45,856 nt of DNA, from positions 1 to 45,856 of the forward strand of contig JBCCYN010000014.1 in assembly GCA_039189655.1 (NCBI GenBank), in the 5' to 3' direction. Positions 1-7,107 of this stretch are shown in pieces. The notes below the pieces were generated by a model, which was not told the DNA's origin, did not search any database, and worked only from the letters and a program-made list of their open reading frames with translations. The stretch comes from Acuticoccus sp039189655. GTDB taxonomy: Bacteria > Pseudomonadota > Alphaproteobacteria > Rhizobiales > Amorphaceae. How positions within the stretch are numbered: position 1 is the stretch's first letter; each line of letters starts with the position of its first letter. The position numbers were made by a program, and so were the translations under genes.

Positions 1-1675
1 TACGGATCGTCCGTGCCTGGTCCGCTATGGAACGGGTAATCGCCTGGCGGATCCACCATGTGGCATAGGTGGAGAACTTGTAGCCGCGGCGGTACTCGAA
101 CTTGTCCACCGCCTTCATCAGGCCGATGTTGCCCTCTTGAATAAGGTCCAAGAACTGCAGGCCCCGATTGGTGTATTTCTTCGCGATGGAGATCACGAGG
201 CGCAGGTTGGCCTCCACCATCTCCTTCTTGGCCCGCCGAGCCTCTCGCTCGCCCTTCTGCACCTTGTGGACGATCTGCCGGAACTCTGCGATATCCAGAC
301 CCGCTTGGGTGGCGATCTCCTGAATTTCCTGGCGCAGCACCGCAATGGTGTCGATCTCGTGGGAGACGAACTCCTTCCAGCCACGACCCGGCAACACCGC
401 GACGCGCTCCGCCCAGCCGGGCTCAAGCTCGTGACCCTGGTAGTGCTTCACAAAATCCGAGCGGTCGATGCCGTAGCTGTCGGCGATGCGCATCATGCGA
501 CCTTCGCAGCCGATGAGGCGCTTATTGATGTCGTAAAGCTGCTCCACCAGGCTCTCGATGCGCTGGGGATTGAGGAGGAGCGACTTGACGCTAACGACGA
601 TGTCCTCGCGCAGCTTCTTGTAGCGACGCTGCTGGTGCGGCGACAGCCCCTTCTCGTCGCTCAGCCGGCTCTCCACCTGCTGCTCCTGGAGCTTTCGGAG
701 CTTCTTGTAGTTGTCGGCAATGGTCTCGAACGTTTCAAGAACGCGCGGCTTCAGCTCGTTCTCCATCGCCGAGAGCGACATGGAACTTTCAAAATCGTCG
801 TCGTCGGAATCGTCGTCGGAGGTGGGCTGGTCAGGCGCACCACGGCGCGCACCGTTGAGCTGGATGACGTTGCTGGGAGTCTCGGCTTCAGCGGCCTCGG
901 GCTCACCCCCCTCAGACTGACCTTCCTCGGACTGACCTTCCTCGGACTGAACTCCCTCAGACGGCTCGCCCTCTGCCTGCGCCGGCGCGCCCCCTTCCGC
1001 AGCAGCTCGCTCACCCAGAACCTGCTCGCTAGCGACCCCGTTGGCGACTGCCGGGCCCGGCACATCTCCTGGCTCGGCAAGGTTCGACTTGCCCTCGGGG
1101 TCAGCGTAGGTGCCCTCAAGGTCGATGATGTCGCGCAGGAGGACTTTGCCCTCCACCAGCTCATCACGCCAGATGATGATGGCCTGGAAGCTCAGGGGGC
1201 TTTCACAAAGGCCGGCAATCATGAAGTTGCGGCCCGCCTCAATGCGTTTGGCGATGGCGATTTCGCCCTCGCGCGACAGCAGCTCCACAGACCCCATTTC
1301 GCGCAGATACATGCGCACCGGGTCGTCGGTGCGCTCGGCCGGCTCGCGCGTGGTGGTCTTGGCGACAGCACGCGTGGTGGTCTCGGTGGTCAGCTCGCGG
1401 GACTCGCCGTCCTGCTCTTCGTTATCGTCCTGCTCGTCCTGCTCCACAACGTTGATGCCCTTTTCGTTCAGCATCGCCATAGTGTCCTCAATCTGCTCGG
1501 ACGTTACTTCGTCCGATGGGAGGACCTCATTGAGCTCTTCGTAGGTGACGTAGCCTCGACGCTTTGCATTTTTAATAAACTTCTTGACCACAGCGTCGTT
1601 GAGGTCGAGGAGCGGGCCATCGGTGGTTTCGCCCGCCGCGTTCTTTTCGCTCGCCGTGTTCGCTTTCGTCGCCAA
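1..1675 (-). CDS. rpoD: RNA polymerase primary sigma factor RpoD (sigma-70), 3' end outside the window
   Basis: Primary sigma factor directing core RNA polymerase to housekeeping promoters. About 558 residues are visible. After an N-terminal region 1.1 comes region 1.2 (DDPVRMYLREMG), a long acidic non-conserved region, then region 2 with the core-binding and -10 recognition signatures (NLRLVISIAKKY, FLDLIQEGNIGLMKAVDKFEY, FSTYATWWIRQAI). Regions 3 and 4 lie beyond position 1. No ATG fits the N-terminus; the best start is TTG at 1675, preceded on the minus strand by GGAGG at a 6-nt spacing. It lies 183 bp downstream of dnaG on the same strand, the classic macromolecular-synthesis arrangement. 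The non-conserved region carries a tandem 15-bp repeat (listed separately). Identity is very secure; the start codon is inferred. Confidence 0.97.
   Translation of the reverse strand, partial: MATKANTASEKNAAGETTDGPLLDLNDAVVKKFIKNAKRRGYVTYEELNEVLPSDEVTSEQIEDTMAMLNEKGINVVEQDEQDDNEEQDGESRELTTETTTRAVAKTTTREPAERTDDPVRMYLREMGSVELLSREGEIAIAKRIEAGRNFMIAGLCESPLSFQAIIIWRDELVEGKVLLRDIIDLEGTYADPEGKSNLAEPGDVPGPAVANGVASEQVLGERAAAEGGAPAQAEGEPSEGVQSEEGQSEEGQSEGGEPEAAEAETPSNVIQLNGARRGAPDQPTSDDDSDDDDFESSMSLSAMENELKPRVLETFETIADNYKKLRKLQEQQVESRLSDEKGLSPHQQRRYKKLREDIVVSVKSLLLNPQRIESLVEQLYDINKRLIGCEGRMMRIADSYGIDRSDFVKHYQGHELEPGWAERVAVLPGRGWKEFVSHEIDTIAVLRQEIQEIATQAGLDIAEFRQIVHKVQKGEREARRAKKEMVEANLRLVISIAKKYTNRGLQFLDLIQEGNIGLMKAVDKFEYRRGYKFSTYATWWIRQAITRSIADQARTIR
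916..960 (-). repeat. Tandem 15-bp repeat inside rpoD non-conserved region
   Basis: Two identical 15-bp units (plus strand ACTGACCTTCCTCGG, 916-930 and 931-945) are followed by a diverged third (946-960). On the coding strand they encode repeated Ser-Glu-Glu-Gly-Gln pentapeptides in the acidic non-conserved region between sigma regions 1.2 and 2. The unit is a multiple of 3, so copy-number change keeps the frame. Confidence 0.85.
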
Positions 1676-1858
1676 ACCTATCCTCCAGAGGGCGCAATTC
1701 AGGCCCTTTTTGTGGCGGCCCCGAAAACGGCGGCACCACGGCAGATCCAAGTGGGATATAGGGCGCGCCCGCCATCCCCAGCTTCGCGCGCGATGTATGC
1801 TTAGATATCCTCGAAGATGCATAGATAACGCGGTGTTTACAGGGCGCAAGGTTTTCAG

Positions 1859-3778
1859 TCAGTTCATTTGATCTGATGGACCCATAGCCGCGTCCGCCGC
1901 CCCCTTTCGGCGCAGCGCCGCTGCCTCATCGGCCAGCTCCCGCTCAGCCTGCGCGAGGGCCGTTTCTTGCCCCTCCAACGCCTGACGCAGCGAAGAACCG
2001 TGGGTGGCACCGTCAGCTCTTAACCAGTCCTCCGCTGAGCCTTGAAGAGCCCCGCGCTCCTCAAGGAGCCGGAGTCTTTGAAGAAACACATCAACACAGC
2101 GCTCCACAAAAGCACTGTCAGGATCCTGGGCGAGGATGGAAAAACGGCTGAGCAACCGGGCGCCACGCTCGTCGTTCACATCGCCCCAAACCTCACTGAC
2201 GCACATATGGGCGCGGTCAGGCAGATCTGCCAGGAGGTCGAGGGGACCTTGCGCCAACGTTCGTCCGTAGGCCTCCACCAGCATTGCAGCGAGAGCCTGA
2301 TGCGCGGCGCTGGCGAACTTTGTCGCGCTGAGTCGCTCGCCGAACGCATCGAGGAGCGCTGGGCGCGCAATGGCAAGACCCAGCACGATGCGCTCCAGCT
2401 CCAAGGTGGAATTTTGCGCAGGGGCCGGTTGGCGCAGCGCCGGCGCCTGCAACTGCCCCGGCCGCCTGCTCTGTGCCTTCCCACCAGTTTTTCCAGAAAC
2501 CTCGATGCGGCGATACTGGTAGGCTCGCTCGCGAAGGACCTCGCGGTAGAGCCCGGCAACCCGCTGGTCAGAAATGCTGGCCGCAAGCGCCTCCAAGCGC
2601 ACGTTGAGGGCGGCAAGGCGTTCAGGCGTCTTGGCGCCCGCTTGTGTCTCGCGCTCAAACAGCACGTCCACCAGCGTTCGCGCTCGCTGCGCGAGGCTTT
2701 CAAAGGCCGCGCTGCCGCCGGCACGCACCACATCGTCGGGATCTTGCCCCTCGGGCAGCGTTAAAAATTGGAAGGATCGCCCCGGCTCCAGCAGCGGCAG
2801 GATCCGATCAACGGCCCGCATTGCGGCGGCTCGGCCAGCGTTGTCTCCATCGAAGCACAAGATGGGCTCTTCGGCGAGGCGCCAAGCCAATTTGATCTGC
2901 GCTTCGGTGAGCGCTGTGCCCAGGCTTGCCACAGTCATGGGAAGGCCGCTGTCGCAAAGCGCCACCGCGTCGAGATAGCCTTCCACCACATACAGCCGAT
3001 TTGCCCGGTGGGCGTGGCTGCGCGCCCGGTGAAGGTTGAACAGCAGCGAAGACTTATCAAAGAGCCTGGTTTCGGGAGAGTTGAGATATTTTGGCTCGCG
3101 GCCGTCGATGGAGCGGCCTCCGAAGCCAACGACCCGGCCCTGACCGTCATGGATGGGCACGGTGAGGCGACCGCGAAAACGCTCACGCAATTCGCCACGA
3201 TCCGTTCGCACTGTGAGCCCCGCGTCGAGAATCTCGTCTGCGCTGCAGCTCGCCTGCCGGAGTTCGCGGGTCAGCGAGCCCACCGCGGCCGCTGCATACC
3301 CAAAACCAAATTCGCGCAGCGTGACGTCGGAAAACCCCCGTGACCGGGCGTAGCTAAGGGCATCGCGACCCGGCGCACTCCAAAGCTGCGCGACAAATCG
3401 GTCGCCGGCCAGCGCCAGCGCGTCGCGAATGCGATCGCGTTTTTCGGACTTTGTCCGGTCCTCTGCCGATGGCTCCGGCAAAGCAACACCTGCCTCGTCG
3501 GCGAGCGAACGCACCGCGTCGAGGAAGCCAAGACCTTGATGGTCCATGAGAAAACGGACGTGATCGCCCGATTGATGGCAACCAAAGCAGTGGTAGAAGC
3601 CTTTGCGGTCGTCCACGTGGAACGACGGCGTCTTTTCCTCATGGAACGGGCAGCACGCCCAAAAATCCTGTTTGCCGGGCTGGGACTTTCGCCGGTCCCA
3701 TGTGACGACACGGCCCACCACCGACGATAAGGGCACCCGCTCGCACAATTCCTGAAGAAATTCTTTCGAAATCCGCAT
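1859..3778 (-). CDS. dnaG: DNA primase DnaG
   Basis: Synthesises RNA primers for lagging-strand replication. 639 aa, normal length. N-terminal CHC2 zinc-binding domain with ligands C43-x2-H46 and C64-x2-C67, then the catalytic core with the RNAP basic motif region (GRLTVPIHD, VVGFGGR) and the Toprim domain (VVEGYLDAVAL; the acidic FDGDNAGRAAAMRA segment binds metal). The C-terminal part (about 430-639) would be the DnaB helicase-binding domain. ATG start at 3778. It sits between the GatB/YqeY gene and rpoD on the same strand, the conserved alphaproteobacterial macromolecular-synthesis operon. Confidence 0.97.
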   Translation of the reverse strand: MRISKEFLQELCERVPLSSVVGRVVTWDRRKSQPGKQDFWACCPFHEEKTPSFHVDDRKGFYHCFGCHQSGDHVRFLMDHQGLGFLDAVRSLADEAGVALPEPSAEDRTKSEKRDRIRDALALAGDRFVAQLWSAPGRDALSYARSRGFSDVTLREFGFGYAAAAVGSLTRELRQASCSADEILDAGLTVRTDRGELRERFRGRLTVPIHDGQGRVVGFGGRSIDGREPKYLNSPETRLFDKSSLLFNLHRARSHAHRANRLYVVEGYLDAVALCDSGLPMTVASLGTALTEAQIKLAWRLAEEPILCFDGDNAGRAAAMRAVDRILPLLEPGRSFQFLTLPEGQDPDDVVRAGGSAAFESLAQRARTLVDVLFERETQAGAKTPERLAALNVRLEALAASISDQRVAGLYREVLRERAYQYRRIEVSGKTGGKAQSRRPGQLQAPALRQPAPAQNSTLELERIVLGLAIARPALLDAFGERLSATKFASAAHQALAAMLVEAYGRTLAQGPLDLLADLPDRAHMCVSEVWGDVNDERGARLLSRFSILAQDPDSAFVERCVDVFLQRLRLLEERGALQGSAEDWLRADGATHGSSLRQALEGQETALAQAERELADEAAALRRKGAADAAMGPSDQMN

Positions 3779-3904
3779 CTACCACCCTCTGGGCGAAGGC
3801 TACTCGCGGGCGGCATCATGGCCGGCGGGGCAACCGTGAGACAAAGGGTCGGCTCGCCCAATCCCCGCTTTCCTTGGGGAACCGGTGCTAGATTTCCGGC
3901 TTGG

Positions 3905-4372
3905 CTAGCGCAGCATTCCCCGCACCACGCAACTGGCGCGACCAAGGTCCACCTGGCCCGGGTAGCGCTTTTTCAGCGCGCTGATCGTCCGGCCCACATC
4001 GCGCAATCCCGCTGCGCCGATTTCGGTGACCACTTCCTTGCAAACGCTCCGCAAGGTCGGCTCGTCCATGAGCTGGGGCATGAACTCGCGTATCGTATCC
4101 ACCTCGCGCTCGGTCTGGGCGACGGCCTCGGTCTTGCCGGCGGCCCGATCCAACTCGATTTGGTCCTCACGCTGCTTGATCATGGTCCGCAGCAAAGAGG
4201 CCACCTCACTGGCAGTGATTTTCTCACCGTTCCCAGTGCAATGGGCGGAGTCTCGATCGCGTATGGCGGCTTGTATCAGCCGCAAAGTACACAAGCGCTT
4301 GCGATCGTCCCGTTGACCGGCGTCGCGGATAGCGTCGTGAAGCTCGTCTCGCACAACCATTGGCTCAACCAT
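3905..4372 (-). CDS. GatB/YqeY domain protein
   Basis: Small helical protein of the YqeY family, related to the tail domain of the GatB subunit of tRNA-dependent amidotransferase; cellular role uncertain, possibly tRNA-related. Family signatures: DRKRLCTLRLIQAAIRDRD near the N-terminus, MIKQREDQIE, REFMPQLMDE and ALKKRYPGQVD near the end. The reading frame is open further upstream to 4564, but the family begins at about this point (155 aa); ATG 4360 (151 aa) is an alternative, and neither has a strong ribosome site. It lies upstream of dnaG and divergent from carA (286-bp gap), as in many Alphaproteobacteria. Confidence 0.88.
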   Translation of the reverse strand: MVEPMVVRDELHDAIRDAGQRDDRKRLCTLRLIQAAIRDRDSAHCTGNGEKITASEVASLLRTMIKQREDQIELDRAAGKTEAVAQTEREVDTIREFMPQLMDEPTLRSVCKEVVTEIGAAGLRDVGRTISALKKRYPGQVDLGRASCVVRGMLR

Positions 4373-4658
4373 CACAGAAGGCTCGCACGCGGCGTTGGCG
4401 ATTAGCACCATCTCGATCGCACGCCAACAGCATTCGAGGTGTAATTCAGCTTCACCTCGCGCCGCAATGTCGCGCTTAGCCGTGTGCGTCGCTCTGGGGC
4501 CACACATTGCCCCGACCACAATCATGAAATGGCGTGGTTGAACCAGGCTTGCAAGCTGGGGCAAGACGTTCCGTGATGGCGGTCACGGCGGGGTTGATAG
4601 GCCACCGGTCGCGGGACCATTACGATTTCTGATATCGGCTAGAACAACGGGGAAAAGT

Positions 4659-5846
4659 ATGAGCTCAGTCCCTTGGGAAGCGCCGAAACCAACGGCCTGC
4701 CTGGCCTTGGCCGACGGTTTGGTGCTGACAGGTTTCGGTGCTGGCGCGGAGGGGACAGCGGTCGGAGAGCTTTGCTTCAACACCGCCATGACCGGGTACC
4801 AGGAGATCCTTACGGACCCCTCCTACGCGGGCCAGATCGTTACCTTTACATTTCCGCATATCGGAAATGTCGGTGCGAATGGCGACGATGTGGAAACGGT
4901 GGCGAGTGAAGCCGCCGTTGCTGCCCGTGGTTGTGTGCTGCGGGCGCCCATCACCGCGCCCCAGTCTTGGCGAGCGGCCGACAGCTTTGGCGGATGGATG
5001 CGGCAAAGGGGTATCGTCGCCATCACCGGGATCGACACCCGCGCGCTGACCGCAAGGATTCGCGAAGCTGGAATGATAAATTGCGCGCTTCAGCACGATC
5101 CGGCGGGCGAGTTTGACACTGACGCCCTCCTCAACGCAGCGCGCGCGGCCCCCGAGATGGCAGGGGCAGAGCTTGCGACCACCGTGAGCGGTCGGAGCGC
5201 ACGAGGCTGGCAACGTGGCGTCTGGCAGTGGGATCAAGACGGCTACGGCGCGGCCTCGGGAGGCGGGCCTCGGATCGTGGCGTTGGACTACGGCATCAAA
5301 GGCAACATCTTGAACTTGCTGGCTGGTCTCGGTGCGGACGTCACCGTCCTACCGGCCACGGCCTCCGCGAAAGAGGTTATGGATCACGAGCCCGATGGCC
5401 TCTTCTTGTCCAACGGCCCTGGCGATCCGGACGCGACCATAGAAGTGGTAGGCGACACGCTGCGGTCTTTGCTCGCGAGCGGGCTCCCCACGTTCGGAAT
5501 TTGCCTTGGCCATCAGCTCATTGCGCTCGCCATCGGCGCAAAAACCAAGAAAATGCGCCAAGGACACCATGGCGCCAACCATCCGGTGCTGGACCTTGCC
5601 ACGGGTCAGGTGTCGATCGTCTCCATGAACCACGGCTTTACGGTGGATGCGCAGACGCTGCCGGGCAACGCCAAGGAGACCCACCGGTCGCTTTTCGACG
5701 GCAGCAACTGCGGGCTTGCGCTTGTGGATAAGCCCGTGTTTTCAGTGCAATACCACCCAGAGGCATCGCCTGGTCCGCAGGATAGTTACGACCTTTTCAA
5801 GAGCTTCCTGGCGCGTATCGACCGCAAACAGGCCGCCGCGACATGA
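4659..5846 (+). CDS. carA: Carbamoyl-phosphate synthase small subunit (glutaminase) CarA
   Basis: Glutamine amidotransferase subunit of carbamoyl-phosphate synthase: it hydrolyses glutamine and channels ammonia to CarB for pyrimidine and arginine synthesis. 395 aa. N-terminal CPSase small-chain domain (GELCFNTAMTGYQEILTDPSY), then a class I glutaminase domain with nucleophile C282 in GICLGHQ and the His366/Glu368 pair in YHPEASPGP. ATG start preceded by GGGGA. The stop overlaps the start of the GNAT gene by 4 bp (ATGA). carB does not follow, so the two subunits are separated here. Confidence 0.97.
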   Translation: MSSVPWEAPKPTACLALADGLVLTGFGAGAEGTAVGELCFNTAMTGYQEILTDPSYAGQIVTFTFPHIGNVGANGDDVETVASEAAVAARGCVLRAPITAPQSWRAADSFGGWMRQRGIVAITGIDTRALTARIREAGMINCALQHDPAGEFDTDALLNAARAAPEMAGAELATTVSGRSARGWQRGVWQWDQDGYGAASGGGPRIVALDYGIKGNILNLLAGLGADVTVLPATASAKEVMDHEPDGLFLSNGPGDPDATIEVVGDTLRSLLASGLPTFGICLGHQLIALAIGAKTKKMRQGHHGANHPVLDLATGQVSIVSMNHGFTVDAQTLPGNAKETHRSLFDGSNCGLALVDKPVFSVQYHPEASPGPQDSYDLFKSFLARIDRKQAAAT

Positions 5847-6358
5847 TCGTGACCGACGGGTCGAATGCGGCGGACAGGGCGGAGGCGAGGGCGATAAACA
5901 ACGCCGCTGTCCCCGCCGTAAACGCCCTTGATTCGGCTGCCTTCGACAAGCTGTGTGCGCTGGGAGAGCTGCGCATCGTTCGCGGTGACGACGTTCTGGG
6001 CGCCTGCCTGACACTGCAACCCGGGGCGGATCACGCAAGCCTCAACTACCAATGGTTTGATGAGCGCTTCGACGAGTTTTTGTACGTCGATCGCATCGTT
6101 GTTTCACCTCAAGCGAGGGGCCGCGGCGTCGGGCGAATGCTCTACGAAGACGTCTTCGAACGCGCCCGCCTGAAGGGCTACAGCCGCGTCTGCAGCGAGG
6201 TGAACGTCGATCCCCCCAACCCGAGCTCCCTTGCGTTCCACGCGTCCATGGGTTTCCGCCCATTGCTTGAGCGGCTCAATCCTGCGGAAGGAAAGACGGT
6301 CTCGATGATGCTGTTAGAGTTTAACAGCGCGCAGGCGGCCGAACGTCGGACCGGCTAG
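5843..6358 (+). CDS. GNAT family N-acetyltransferase
   Basis: 171 aa single-domain acetyltransferase. The acetyl-CoA binding motif A is clear: VDRIVVSPQARGRGVGRMLYEDVFERA (R/Q-x-x-G-x-G/A loop at about residues 90-105), followed by an N/S-rich motif B (NPSSLAFHASMGFRP). Substrate unknown. Starts within the carA stop (ATGA overlap), so it is translationally coupled to carA. Its TAG stop overlaps the stop of the convergent downstream gene. Confidence 0.9.
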   Translation: MIVTDGSNAADRAEARAINNAAVPAVNALDSAAFDKLCALGELRIVRGDDVLGACLTLQPGADHASLNYQWFDERFDEFLYVDRIVVSPQARGRGVGRMLYEDVFERARLKGYSRVCSEVNVDPPNPSSLAFHASMGFRPLLERLNPAEGKTVSMMLLEFNSAQAAERRTG

Positions 6359-6888
6359 ACCAGCTCAGGCAGCTCCGGTGGAAATCCGGGAATACCGAGA
6401 AGCTCAGCGTAAGTGTTGACAGTGACGGTCAACTCAAGCGCCGGCTCTCCCACAGGAAACGGCTTATTGAACGCATCCTCGATCACGGTGCCGATATTGC
6501 TCGCGTCAGCCTCGGGAACAATAAAGTTTGGTGTGATGGGTCCGGCGCTGTTGACGCCACCTGAAAGGATAAAACCCGCATCGCCTGGGAGCTTAACGTG
6601 TACGGATGTTCCGGCCTTCTCGCCCACCCCTGACGGGAAATCCGGCCGCAGCTGGAACGGTATGCTGTCGTCGGCGCTAAGGAGAGTTTCGGTAATCGTC
6701 TCCCTGGTCTCTTCGCTTGAGGCGACCTCCCGCTCATCGGCCTGAGGGGCTTCCGCCTGCTCGTCGCCGGACTCTTCCTCCTGCGCCGCGGCCGCCGCCA
6801 GATCGGCCACGTCGCTGTCACTCAGCTCTTCATTACCCAACTCGGGGATCAGGTTGAAGGAATCGTCACCGAAGCCAAATAGGTTCAC
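6355..6888 (-). CDS. Hypothetical acidic protein
   Basis: 177 aa, not recognised. The first 70 residues are low-complexity and strongly acidic (runs of Glu/Asp/Ala, e.g. AAAAAQEEESGDEQAEAP). The C-terminal 100 residues look like a beta-rich folded domain (FILSGGVNSAGPITPNFIVPEADA, ALELTVTVNTYAELLGIPGFPPELPELV). No signal peptide or membrane segment. GTG start at 6888 with GGGAG about 10 nt upstream. Its stop overlaps that of the convergent GNAT gene (both use bases 6356-6357). A real gene is likely because the product is ordered and well composed; function unknown. Confidence 0.6.
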   Translation of the reverse strand: MNLFGFGDDSFNLIPELGNEELSDSDVADLAAAAAQEEESGDEQAEAPQADEREVASSEETRETITETLLSADDSIPFQLRPDFPSGVGEKAGTSVHVKLPGDAGFILSGGVNSAGPITPNFIVPEADASNIGTVIEDAFNKPFPVGEPALELTVTVNTYAELLGIPGFPPELPELV

Positions 6889-6952
6889 GGCGTGGCATCT
6901 CCCAGCTCAATTTAGCGCAGTGCCGGGCGCACGCCGGCAATCGGTCAGAACC

Positions 6953-6980
6953 AAAAACGCTGACACTCAACTTTAGCGTT
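6953..6980 (-). terminator. Putative rho-independent terminator of the molybdenum hydroxylase operon
   Basis: On the minus strand AACGCT and AGCGTT form a perfect 6-bp stem (6975-6980 with 6956-6961), with a 13-nt loop, running directly into a T stretch (plus-strand A 6953-6957). It lies about 130 nt after the large-subunit stop. Short stem, so only moderate confidence. Confidence 0.4.
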
Positions 6981-7107
6981 CGAAATACAACAAATGAAGT
7001 GTAGACTGATGGGGCCTTCGACGCAATTGGTTTGTTCCAAAGTCCCTGCTTCCCATGGTCCCGGTCTTTCAATATCTCCGATGACCTGGCGATGGGCACT
7101 GAAGGTG

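Noticed and set aside
137..1804. 555-codon open frame on the plus strand opposite rpoD
   Set aside because: Leu/Val/Arg-rich product with no domain; antisense to a certain rpoD frame, a typical high-GC shadow.
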